Shown here: positions 44,815 to 53,800 of the stretch, piece by piece | Numbering within the stretch: the stretch's first letter is position 1 | Layout: each line of letters opens with the position of its first letter | NCBI GenBank assembly: GCA_902786205.1 | Contig: CADABQ010000002.1 | Span: 1 to 64,000 of the forward strand | DNA length: 64,000 nucleotides | From: an uncultured Lachnospiraceae bacterium | Lineage (GTDB): Bacteria; Bacillota; Clostridia; Lachnospirales; Lachnospiraceae | Direction of reading: 5' to 3' | The notes under the pieces: model-generated | Told to the model about the DNA's origin: nothing | The model's input: the letters and a program-made list of their open reading frames with translations, nothing else | Databases searched by the model: none | Translations under genes and position numbers: made by a program

Positions 44815-45240
44815 ATGGCAAAGAAAGTAGAAGGATACATTAAATTACAAATTCCTGCAGCTAAAGCTACACCAGCTCCACCAGTTGGACCAGCTTTGGG
44901 TCAGCATGGTGTTAACATTGTTCAATTTACAAAGGAATTCAACGCTAGAACAGCAGGTCAGGAAGGAATGATTATTCCAGTTGTTATTACTGTTTATTCT
45001 GATAGAAGTTTTAGTTTTGTTACAAAGACTCCACCAGCAGCAGTTCTTTTAAAGAAAGCTTGTAATATTCAGTCTGGTTCAGGTGAACCAAACAAGAATA
45101 AGGTTGCAACAATCTCTAAGGATAAGGTTAGAGAAATTGCAGAAACTAAGATGCCAGATTTAAATGCTGCAAGTATTGAATCTGCAATGAGCATGATTGC
45201 TGGTACAGCAAGAAGTATGGGTATCGTTGTAGAAGACTAA
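44815..45240 (+). CDS. rplK: Ribosomal protein L11
   Basis: L11 forms the GTPase-centre stalk base with 23S rRNA. The protein has 141 residues: [20 protein letters not shown] with the conserved PPVGPALG, then [15 protein letters not shown], and the C-terminal rRNA-binding [20 protein letters not shown]. The ATG has CAGGAGG upstream. It is followed by rplA after a structured 131-base gap. Confidence 0.97.
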   Translation: MAKKVEGYIKLQIPAAKATPAPPVGPALGQHGVNIVQFTKEFNARTAGQEGMIIPVVITVYSDRSFSFVTKTPPAAVLLKKACNIQSGSGEPNKNKVATISKDKVREIAETKMPDLNAASIESAMSMIAGTARSMGIVVED

Positions 45241-45286
45241 GATAAAAACAAGGCTAAAAAGACAGTATTCCGCAAGAACGTAATAA

Positions 45287-45363
45287 GTGGGAGGCATTGC
45301 ATTTGCTTGAATGAATGCTGTTGAATACTTATTCAACAAATTAACCGATAATACCACAGGAGG
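45287..45363 (+). promoter_or_regulatory. Leader element of rplA
   Basis: GTGGGAG (45287-45293) and ACCACA (45353-45358) repeat the layout seen before rplK and close a stem before AGGAGG. A tight palindrome TGTTGAATA-ct-TATTCAACA (45319-45338) sits inside it. Confidence 0.5.
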
Positions 45364-45371
45364 TTTTCGAA

Positions 45372-46064
45372 ATGAAAAGAGGAAAGAAATATGTAGAATC
45401 TGCAAAAAATATTGACAGAACAAAGTTATATGATGCAGATGAAGCAATTAGTTTAGTTAAAAAATCAGCTGTTGCAAAATTTGATGAAACAGTAGAAGCA
45501 CATATCAGACTTGGTGTTGATGGACGTCATGCAGATCAGCAGGTTCGTGGTGCAGTTGTATTGCCACACGGAACTGGTAAGACTGTTAAGGTTCTTGTTT
45601 TTGCTAAGGGTGAAAAGGTTGCAGAAGCAGAAGCAGCTGGTGCTGATTATGTAGGTGGCGACGAATTAATTCCTAAGATCCAGAATGAAGGATGGTTAGA
45701 TTTTGATGTTGTCGTTGCAACTCCAGATATGATGGGTGTTGTAGGTCGTTTGGGACGTGTACTTGGACCTAAGGGCTTAATGCCAAACCCTAAAGCTGGT
45801 ACTGTTACAATGGATGTTACAAAAGCTGTTGCAGATATCAAAGCTGGTAAGATTGAATATAGATTGGACAAGGCTAATATTATCCATGTTCCAGTTGGAA
45901 AAGCATCTTTCTCAGAAGAACAGTTAAATGAAAACTTTGCTACATTGATGGAAGCAATCAATAAAGCAAAGCCAGCTTCATGTAAAGGTCAGTATTTAAG
46001 AAGTGTTACATTGGCTTCTACAATGGGACCTGGTGTGAAATTAAATACAGTTAAGCTTGCTTAA
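45372..46064 (+). CDS. rplA: Ribosomal protein L1
   Basis: L1 binds 23S rRNA at the E-site stalk and often represses its own operon by binding mRNA. The 230-residue protein shows [57 protein letters not shown] with [10 protein letters not shown], and [16 protein letters not shown] lies before the ATG. It is directly followed by a strong terminator, so rplJ and rplL are not co-transcribed here. Confidence 0.97.
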   Translation: MKRGKKYVESAKNIDRTKLYDADEAISLVKKSAVAKFDETVEAHIRLGVDGRHADQQVRGAVVLPHGTGKTVKVLVFAKGEKVAEAEAAGADYVGGDELIPKIQNEGWLDFDVVVATPDMMGVVGRLGRVLGPKGLMPNPKAGTVTMDVTKAVADIKAGKIEYRLDKANIIHVPVGKASFSEEQLNENFATLMEAINKAKPASCKGQYLRSVTLASTMGPGVKLNTVKLA

Positions 46065-46075
46065 TGATGAAATCG

Positions 46076-46104
46076 AAAGCCACTACGAAAGTAGTGGCTT
46101 TTTT
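46076..46104 (+). terminator. Rho-independent terminator after rplA
   Basis: AAAGCCACTAC (46076-46086) and GTAGTGGCTTT (46091-46101) form a perfect 11-base-pair stem with a GAAA tetraloop, followed by a T-run. Confidence 0.92.
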
Positions 46105-46152
46105 GCTTTATAGGAAAGTTTGCCTATAGCACAAAAAAGCTCTGATGGATTC

Positions 46153-46181
46153 TTGTATCTGATATGAAACTGTGATATACT
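46153..46181 (+). promoter_or_regulatory. Sigma-A promoter of nadBC
   Basis: TTGTAT (46153-46158), a 17-base spacer and TATACT (46176-46181) lie about 55 bases before nadB. Confidence 0.7.
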
Positions 46182-46236
46182 AAAACGAATAGGTATAGGT
46201 TTTATAAAAATACAATGCCAGAGAGGTAAGAGAAAG

Positions 46237-47526
46237 ATGGTTAAGATAGAACAAAAAATCGACATAATAATAGTAGGAACAGGAGCGGCTGGATTATTTT
46301 GTGCCTTGCAGTATCCAGAAGATAAAAATATTCTGATGGTTACAAAAGAAAAGGTAGATTTAAGTGATTCTTTTTTAGCACAAGGTGGAATTTGCGTATT
46401 AAAAGATGAAGCAGACTATGATTCGTATTTTGAAGATACGATGCGTGCAGGTCATTATGAAAATAACAAAGAGTCTGTGGATTTGATGATTCGAAAATCA
46501 CAGGAGATTATTCAGGATTTAATAAGTTATGGTGTTGAATTTGAAAAAGAAAATGGAAAATTAGCTTTTACAAGAGAAGGTGCACATTCTACAGCTCGTA
46601 TCCTTTACCATGAAGATTTGACTGGTAAAGAAATCAGTACAAAATTATGGAATCGTGTAGCTGAAAGAAAAAATGTTACCATTTGTGAGTATACTACAAT
46701 GCTTGATTTGGTGTGCAAGGATAATATGTGCTATGGAATCATTGTAAAAGATGAAGAGGGTAATGTGCAGAAAATCACAGCGGATTATGTGATATTAGCA
46801 AGTGGAGGAGTTGGTGGTCTGTTCGAACATTCTACAAATTTCCCACATCTAACAGGAGATGCATTGGCCATTGCTTTGAAAAACAAAATTAAATTAAAAG
46901 ATATAAACTATATTCAGATACATCCGACTACATTATATTCTAAGAAGCCTGGCAGAAGATTTTTGATTTCTGAATCTGTAAGAGGAGAAGGGGCAAAGCT
47001 CTATAACAAAAATATGGAACGTTTTGTGGATGAGTTATTACCACGCGATGTCTTAACTGCAAAAATAAGAGAACAAATGAAGAAAGATGGAACTGATTTT
47101 GTATGGTTGTCTATGCAAGATATGGGCGAAGAAGAAATAAAAAAACGTTTTCCAAATATCTATAAAAAGTGCATGGAAGAGGGATATGATCCGTCTAAAG
47201 AGTGTATACCAGTGACGCCAGCGCAACATTATTTTATGGGTGGAATTTGGGTTGATATTAATAGCAAGACTTCTATGGAGCATTTATATGCAATAGGAGA
47301 GAATAGCTGTAATGGTGTGCATGGGGCAAATCGACTTGCTAGTAATTCTTTGCTTGAGAGTCTTGTGTTTGCTAAAGCTGCGGCAGCGCAAATAAAGGAA
47401 AAATATACAGCGATACATACGGACCTTAATGTTGATTTAGAAAAGTATAAAAATTTTGATAAATTAGAGGCAGAATATAAAAAGATGGTTTTAGATGAGA
47501 TGGAAAGGATGAAAAAGCATGTATAA
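46237..47526 (+). CDS. nadB: L-aspartate oxidase, short form
   Basis: NadB oxidises L-aspartate to iminoaspartate, the first step of NAD synthesis from aspartate, with FAD. The N-terminus has IIVGTGAAGLFCAL (dinucleotide site) and SFLAQGGICV; later come TREGAHSTARILYHEDLTG, ASGGVGGLFEHSTN, QIHPTTLY, LISESVRGEGAKL, TPAQHYFMGGIWVD and GANRLASNSLLESLVFA. The length is 429 residues; the helical C-terminal domain of ~100 residues found in E. coli NadB is missing. GAGAGGTAAGAG lies before the ATG. It overlaps nadC by 8 bases. The quinolinate synthase gene nadA is not adjacent. Confidence 0.93.
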   Translation: MVKIEQKIDIIIVGTGAAGLFCALQYPEDKNILMVTKEKVDLSDSFLAQGGICVLKDEADYDSYFEDTMRAGHYENNKESVDLMIRKSQEIIQDLISYGVEFEKENGKLAFTREGAHSTARILYHEDLTGKEISTKLWNRVAERKNVTICEYTTMLDLVCKDNMCYGIIVKDEEGNVQKITADYVILASGGVGGLFEHSTNFPHLTGDALAIALKNKIKLKDINYIQIHPTTLYSKKPGRRFLISESVRGEGAKLYNKNMERFVDELLPRDVLTAKIREQMKKDGTDFVWLSMQDMGEEEIKKRFPNIYKKCMEEGYDPSKECIPVTPAQHYFMGGIWVDINSKTSMEHLYAIGENSCNGVHGANRLASNSLLESLVFAKAAAAQIKEKYTAIHTDLNVDLEKYKNFDKLEAEYKKMVLDEMERMKKHV

Positions 47527-48373
47527 TAAAGCTACTATGAAAATAAATGTAGATGAATTGATTTGGATGGCATTAAAGGAAGATATAACAAGTGAGGATA
47601 TTACTACAAATGCTATCATGCGGGAGGATAAACAGGGTCAGGCGCAACTTCTTTGTAAACAGGATGGTGTGATTGCAGGGTTAGATGTGTTTGAACGTGT
47701 GTTTAAATTGTTAGATGAAAATACACAGGTCGAATTTAATTTTAAAGATGGAGATTATGTGAAAAATGGAGATTTACTTGCTATAGTAACAGGTGATATT
47801 CGTACTATTTTAACAGGAGAACGTGTGGCATTGAACTATTTGCAGAGAATGAGTGGAATTGCTACACATACTAGAAAATTAGTAGAACTGCTTGGCGATG
47901 CAAAGACAAAGTTATTAGATACTAGAAAAACAACTCCCAATATGCGCATTTTTGAAAAATATGCAGTTAAGGTTGGTGGTGGCACAAATCACAGATACAA
48001 TCTATCGGATGGAATATTGATCAAAGATAATCATATCGGTGCAGCGGGAGGAATAAAAAAAGCAGTTGAGATGGCGAAAGAATATGCTCCGTTTGTACGT
48101 AAAATTGAAGTTGAAGTAGAGAATTTAGAACAGGTTAAGGAAGCGTTGGAAGCTGGAGCTGACATTATAATGCTCGATAACATGGACAATGCGACGATGA
48201 AAGAAGCTGTTTGTTTGATTGATGGAAAGGCTGAAACAGAGTGTTCTGGAAATGTAACGGCAGAGCGCGTAAAGGACATTATTGAAACTGGTGTAGATTA
48301 TGTTTCATGTGGTGCATTGACACATTCATCACCAATTATGGATGTTTCCCTTAAAAATTTGCATGCAATCTAA
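47519..48373 (+). CDS. nadC: Nicotinate-nucleotide pyrophosphorylase (carboxylating)
   Basis: NadC turns quinolinate and PRPP into nicotinate mononucleotide. Features are LKEDITSEDITTNAI, RTILTGERVALNYLQRMSGI, LLDTRKTTPNMR, VKVGGGTNHRYNLSDGILIK and DNHIGAAGG, and the barrel end ADIIMLDNMDN with YVSCGALTHS. It has 284 residues, normal for the family. ATG 47519 overlaps the end of nadB; a second Met at 47537 lacks a ribosome binding site. A strong terminator follows. Confidence 0.95.
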   Translation: MYNKATMKINVDELIWMALKEDITSEDITTNAIMREDKQGQAQLLCKQDGVIAGLDVFERVFKLLDENTQVEFNFKDGDYVKNGDLLAIVTGDIRTILTGERVALNYLQRMSGIATHTRKLVELLGDAKTKLLDTRKTTPNMRIFEKYAVKVGGGTNHRYNLSDGILIKDNHIGAAGGIKKAVEMAKEYAPFVRKIEVEVENLEQVKEALEAGADIIMLDNMDNATMKEAVCLIDGKAETECSGNVTAERVKDIIETGVDYVSCGALTHSSPIMDVSLKNLHAI

Positions 48374-48712
48374 AAAATATCATAGAAAATCTAATTTACA
48401 GAGAAAATTTCAAAATCTCAAACAATTTATAAGGAAAAGTTTGCTTATGTATTTATAAGCAAACTTTTCCTGTATTTTTTTTATTACCTGAAATATTTAT
48501 TTGTTCAAAAACATCCATAAATATCTAGTGTATTTCCATTTTCTTCTATTTCGAGCTTCTTATTCTATTACATCATATATTTTTATCAACGTCTACGTAA
48601 GTAAATTTTTACCTTGCAATAATATGAATTGTATTGTTTTTAACTTGCTGTCTGTGTAGGTTGACTTAAAGTCCGTTCTTAGAAGGTTTTTTTAAAACAA
48701 ACTAGCATTACA
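48374..48712. other. Intergenic region with the nadBC terminator
   Basis: Besides the terminator at 48432-48481, I see no gene in this 339-base AT-rich gap between two converging genes. Confidence 0.5.
48432..48481 (+). terminator. Rho-independent terminator after nadC
   Basis: AGGAAAAGTTTGCTTAT (48432-48448) pairs perfectly with ATAAGCAAACTTTTCCT (48455-48471), and a T-rich run follows. Confidence 0.9.
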
Positions 48713-49507
48713 TTAATCTTTTTTTGTTTCCTTATCTAATGAAATTTGTCGTCCTTCATGATTAATTTCGTAGTTATCCTTATAAATTAATTTGGATATT
48801 GGAACAATTTCAAATCCTTTTTTTTGTAAACCTTCGATTACTGCAGGTAAAGCATCTTTTGTATATTTAGCACCATTATGCATTAGTATTATAGAACCAT
48901 TTCCAAGTGCCTTATGATTTAAAACTGTAGATACAATAGCATCGACACCATAATTTTTCCAGTCTAGACTATCCACATCCCACTGGATACAATAACAATT
49001 ACATTTTGCCACTGTTTCAACTAATGTATCATTATAATCCCCATAAGGAGGACGAAATAATTGAGGTGTTTTTTTTGTAAGTTCTCTAACTTTTTCATTC
49101 ACAAGTGTAATTTCTTTTTCACACTCTGTAGCGGATAATTGCGACATTTGTTTGTGATTCTGGCTATGGTTTCCCAAATCATGGCCTGCTTTCGCAATGT
49201 TTTTGACGTCATCTGGATACTGATCTACCCAACCACCGGTCATAAAAAATGTTACCTTTATATTATACTTACTTAATACATCTAAAATTGCCTGTGTATC
49301 TTCGTTTCCCCATGCTGCATCAAAACTTAGACTAACTTGTGGTTTTTCTTTTTCTACACAATAAATTGGCAACTTTTTCTCTTGAGAGGCAACATAAACG
49401 GATACTGCATCGGATAAGGAGTAAACTCCGATTATCACAAGTAAAAAAGCCGACAAAGCTATCAATCCCACTTTTATGCATTTTGCCATTTCTTCATTTT
49501 GATTCAT
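48713..49507 (-). CDS. Polysaccharide deacetylase, PdaB-like
   Basis: NodB-fold deacetylases remove N-acetyl groups from peptidoglycan or chitin-like sugars. The motifs are VSLSFDAAWGNEDT (motif 1, the SFDAAWG form typical of PdaB proteins of spore formers), GNHSQNHKQM (H-x3-H metal site), RPPYGDYN (motif 3), DSLDWKN and ILMHNG. A single N-terminal membrane anchor (VGLIALSAFLLVIIGVYSLS) puts it outside the membrane. It has 264 residues. Met 49507 is chosen before the anchor with a GGTGAT site; a longer start is possible. PdaB acts in spore cortex formation in Bacillus; here a role in sporulation or wall change is inferred. Confidence 0.85.
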   Translation of the reverse strand: MNQNEEMAKCIKVGLIALSAFLLVIIGVYSLSDAVSVYVASQEKKLPIYCVEKEKPQVSLSFDAAWGNEDTQAILDVLSKYNIKVTFFMTGGWVDQYPDDVKNIAKAGHDLGNHSQNHKQMSQLSATECEKEITLVNEKVRELTKKTPQLFRPPYGDYNDTLVETVAKCNCYCIQWDVDSLDWKNYGVDAIVSTVLNHKALGNGSIILMHNGAKYTKDALPAVIEGLQKKGFEIVPISKLIYKDNYEINHEGRQISLDKETKKD

Positions 49508-49729
49508 ATAATCACCATTTTGCATTATAAATACTATATGAAGACTTTCGAGTATATATTCCGCTCCTTTATGGATGTCAAAACAAGACAAAATAAAATG
49601 TATTCATAAAGTTTAATATAGAAAAATGTCCGTATATGGAAAAGTGGAAAGTAGACGATAAATTTGAAAATATGTTATAATAATGGAGAAAATTTGAGGT
49701 TAGAATTTTTTGATAGGAAGGAATATCGC

Positions 49730-49807
49730 ATGGTTGAGAAAAAATATATTAAAAAAGTTTTTAACATTAGCAAGCAACTCTCCCACCTCTATTGCGTAGA
49801 ACAATAA
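49730..49807 (+). CDS. Possible 25-residue peptide in a structured leader
   Basis: ATG 49730 with GGAAGG about 6 bases before it opens a frame of 25 codons with a Lys/Ile-rich start. It overlaps the first arm of the hairpin cluster that follows. No homologue is recalled; it may be a leader peptide or chance. Confidence 0.22.
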   Translation: MVEKKYIKKVFNISKQLSHLYCVEQ

Positions 49808-49930
49808 GTGGTGGGTGGGGATTTGTTTGTATCAGGAGGGAGACAGGCCCCTTCTGATATGCTGCGATAGCAGCTAATTGTGTTACGAGCAAGTAGCAGA
49901 GCGAATTGCGAATATCCACTTGACTAGTAA
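49767..49930 (+). ncRNA. Candidate structured RNA upstream of the secreted-protein gene
   Basis: This stretch is richer in G and C than its surroundings and holds hairpins in series. CCCACC (49782-49787) and ATTG pair with CAAT and GGTGGG (49810-49815). TATCAGGAGGG (49830-49840) pairs with CCCTTCTGATA (49849-49859) with one G-U pair. GCTGC (49861) pairs with GCAGC (49870-49874) across GATA. A frame on the other strand here is not gene-like. I do not recognise a known RNA class; a cis-acting leader of the downstream genes or a free small RNA is possible. Confidence 0.45.
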
Positions 49931-49992
49931 GAAGGAAGTCTAGGGATGTAGTGGTTAAATGGGACAAGAGAAAAAAGGAAAGAAGGAAATAT

Positions 49993-50661
49993 ATGGATAA
50001 AAAGAAGCGGAGGAGCTTTACTGGACTTATATTATTGATTTTAGTAATATTTGCTATAGTGCTTGATGTGTCAATGCCTATGCAGGCAGCGACAAAAAGT
50101 GAAGGAAAAGATACGTTAGATATTGTTAATTTTTCGATGAGTAAATATGCGCCGTTAACAGCGGGGATTCCGCTTGGGATTTCGGCAAAAGGAACTGGAG
50201 GGAGCGGAAGTTATCGGTACAAATTTTGTGTGATAGATAAAGAAGAGAATGTTGCCGTGTATTATAGAGATTATGCAAGGGAAAATAAAGCAACATGGAT
50301 TCCCAAAAAGCAGGGAAATTATGAAATTTTTGTTTTTGTAAAAGATGTGAGTTCAGGTGAGATAATAAGTAGTGTAAAAGAATTTCAAATTGTAAGAGCT
50401 ATTGCAGTAAAGAAGATTCAAATAGTAAAGCGAAAGAAAAAAACAGTATTATTTCGTATCAAAGCAAGTGGATATGGTCGTTTACAATATAAAATTGTAG
50501 CAAAGCGAGTAAAAGGGAAAAGTATAACAATAAAAAAATATGACAGAAACACGGTCTACAAATACAAATTTAAGAAAGCAGGAACTTATGCAATTTCTTT
50601 TTACATTAAAGATGGAAATGGCGCGGAAAAACTTCAAAAAAAGAAGTTAGTTGTAAAATAG
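49993..50661 (+). CDS. Secreted protein made of the amylase C-terminal modules
   Basis: A signal peptide (LILLILVIFAIVLDVSMPMQ, cleavage likely after A-Q-A) precedes two beta-sandwich-like modules. The first (GGSGSYRYKFCVIDKEENVA, then KKQGNYEIFVFVKDVSSG) and second (LQYKIVAKRVKGKS, then KKAGTYAISFYIKDGNG) align by eye with the last ~175 residues of the amylase encoded next. The protein has 222 residues and is very basic, which would suit binding to the anionic cell wall. ATG 49993 is chosen because it begins the signal peptide and has AGAAGGAAA upstream. Function is unknown; shared wall anchoring is my inference. Confidence 0.65.
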   Translation: MDKKKRRSFTGLILLILVIFAIVLDVSMPMQAATKSEGKDTLDIVNFSMSKYAPLTAGIPLGISAKGTGGSGSYRYKFCVIDKEENVAVYYRDYARENKATWIPKKQGNYEIFVFVKDVSSGEIISSVKEFQIVRAIAVKKIQIVKRKKKTVLFRIKASGYGRLQYKIVAKRVKGKSITIKKYDRNTVYKYKFKKAGTYAISFYIKDGNGAEKLQKKKLVVK

Positions 50662-50791
50662 GGATACCGAGTCAAAAAATTTTGGAGAATACATATAAAA
50701 AGATAAAAAAATGATAGATTTATAAGGTATTTTACAGACGGGAATTGAAAATAAGATTGAAACATTTTGGCAACAAATTTGAAATAATCAA

Positions 50792-50820
50792 TTGCTAAAT
50801 TTGTGAATAAGTGTTAAAAT
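50792..50820 (+). promoter_or_regulatory. Sigma-A promoter of the amylase gene
   Basis: TTGCTA (50792-50797), a 17-base spacer and TAAAAT (50815-50820) lie about 55 bases before the start codon. Confidence 0.6.
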
Positions 50821-50873
50821 GAATTAGTTAACATAGCATATTATAGTAAAAATGTCTAGAAGGAGGAAAAAAT

Positions 50874-53800
50874 ATGGTTAATGAAAAACTGAAAAAAGCA
50901 TTAGCAGTTGCAATGGCAGCAACGTTAGTTGCCACTAGTTTTCCAGCTGCTAGTTACACAAAAGTTTTGGAAGCGCATGCAAAAACAACCAAAACAAGTG
51001 TGACAAGTACCTCGGTAGGAGATACTGACGTTTCAAAAGATGATGATGGTGTGTACAAAGTGACAATGGATGATACCGGATATATTACTGCAGATGGTGC
51101 AGAATATGATCCAGATGGTGATTTCAAAGGCAATGAAAATACTCCGTTCTCATGGGATAATGCCAGTGTGTATTTTGTAATCACAGACCGATTTAAAAAT
51201 GGAGATAAATCAAATGATCATTCTTATGGTCGTTCAGGAACAAGTGATACAGTACCTGCATCATACAAAAGCACATTTCAAAGTGTTGCAGGAAGTTATG
51301 CAGCTACAGGTGAAAAGGACAATGCGTCTTATGAATCACGAGTAGGAACATTCCATGGTGGAGATTTAAAAGGTTTAACAGAGTACATTGATAATGGCTA
51401 TTTTGATGCCTTGGGAACAAATGCAATTTGGATTACGGCACCGTATGAACAGGTACATGGTGGAGTATTTGCAGGTGGATTTAAACATTATGCATATCAT
51501 GGTTATTATGCACTGGATTATACGGAAGTAGATGCCAATATGGGTACGGAAGAGGACTTACATAAGTTTATTGATACGGCACATGAACATGGTATTCGTG
51601 TTATCTTTGATGTGGTAATGAATCATAGTGGATATCCAGATTCTTATACAATTGCCGAATATTATGGTGCTGATAGTAAATTATTAACATCAAAGTGGCA
51701 AAAATCTTATTTTGATGTAAATGAATCGCAGTATCAGTGGTGGATGGATTATGACAAAGAATCACAGGATAAGTCAAATTTCGGAGCAATCAATTATACA
51801 AGTGAATGGAATAATAGCTGGTATACAACTGCTTGGGAACGAATGGTAGCTGGCAGATACAGTGACGGATACACTGGAACAGAAAGTGGAGACGAAGTAA
51901 CATATTGTAGTGCAGGTCTTCCGGACTTTAAGACAGAAGATTCTTCAGGTAAGCCTTTACCAGATATTTTAAATAAAAAATGGGCAAAAGAAGATCAATT
52001 GGCAAAGAAGAAAGAAGAAACTAATAAGATGCTAAAAGCCTGTGGATATGGAGAAATTGGATCTGCATCTGTAAAACAGTACTTGGTAGCGTGGTTAGCA
52101 AATTGGGTACGTGAATACGGTGTAGATGGTTTCCGTTGCGATACGGCAAAGCATGTTACAATCGACTGTTGGGAAGACTTAAATACACAGTGTAATAAGG
52201 CATTAAAAGTGTGGAGAAGTAATAATTCGGACAAAGCTTGTTCCAAATGGACAGATAATTTCTGGATGACAGGAGAGGTATATGATCAAGGTTTATCTAT
52301 GACTTATCAGGGAACTGATTTTTCAAAGGCATTTGATTCTCTGATTAACTTCAAATTTCAGGGAGTTGCAGGACAGAAGGGTAGTGCATTAGATTCTACT
52401 TATTCTAGCTATGCAAGCTATTGTAATAAAGGTACAAAGGAAAATGCATTAAGTTATGTTTCTTCACATGATAAGGGAATAGGAGCAAGAGGAGCAAGTG
52501 TAGGAACTGCTTTATTACTTTGCCCTGGTGGTGTACAGACTTATTATGGTGATGAAACATCGAGACAAGCGGGTGGAGGTAGTGGTGATCAACCTTCACG
52601 TTCTCAAATGACATGGAATGATACAGCATGTCTTGCTAACTGGCAAAAAGTGGGACGTTTTAGAAGAAATCACATAGCAGTAGGTGCAGGAAAGCATAAG
52701 AAGCTTGCAGATAGTCCATATACATTTAGCAGAACATACAAAGGAAAGGCTACAGTAGGTGCAGAAGCAAAATCAGATTACGAAGATAAAGTTGTAGTTT
52801 CTCTTCCAACTACTTCTGGTACATTTGATGTGCCTGTAGGAGATGTATTTGCGGATAAAACTACAGTCGTAGATGAGTATTCAGGCGAACAATACACAGT
52901 AAAAGACGGAAAAGTAACAGGTGTTACTTGTGATAATAATGGTGTTATTCTTTTGGCAGAACCAACAGAAGATCCAACACCAAAAGCAAAAGTTACAGCT
53001 AGCGTAGGAGATAAGAGTGCTTATACAGAAGACAAATTTACAACAACAATTAAGACTGAGAATGTGACAGATGCAACTTACCAGATTAATGACTGTACAC
53101 CTGTTTCTTTCAAAGATAGTGCAGATATTACAATTGGAGAAGACACAGCATATGAAGAGACAACAACTGTGAAAGTAACAGGAAAGTCAAGTGTTGATTC
53201 GTCAGAAGTAAGCAAGACATTTACTTATAAACGTAGTAAAGAGCCAACTGTTGGACAGGCAAGTGAAGGTTTGTATGTACGTGTAAAGAAGAGTGATTTT
53301 GATAAAGAACCACAAATATATGTATATGGAACAGATACTAATGGTAAAGCAAAAGAATATACATCTGCATGGCCTGGTACTACGATGGAATTAGATTCAA
53401 CAGGCGAATATTATGTATATAATAATGCAGAGATTACATCAAAGGTAAATGTTATTGTTCATTCGTATATTGCTTCTGCTACAGATAAACCTAGCTGGAG
53501 AAGTACACCTGATATGAAAGATCCTGATCCAGTAGAAGGATCTGTAGAGTTAGAAAAGGGAGCTACAGACGGAACATTTAAGAAAATTACCCTTGCAACC
53601 GGTGAAAAGGCAACTGTAACAGTTAAATATGTAGATAGCCAGGATAAGGAATTAAAGACTATTACACGTGTAGGTGCAGTGGATGCCGATTATACTGTAT
53701 ATGCACCAAAAACATTGTCTACGGTTTCTGGATATGAGTTGGCAGAAGGACAAGATACTTCAAAGACAGGAAAGTTTACAGCAGAAGAACAGACAGTTAC

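Noticed and set aside
49767..49967. Minus-strand frame of 66 codons in the hairpin-rich region
   Set aside because: No ribosome binding site; it covers the hairpins of the candidate RNA, which explain its open frame better.
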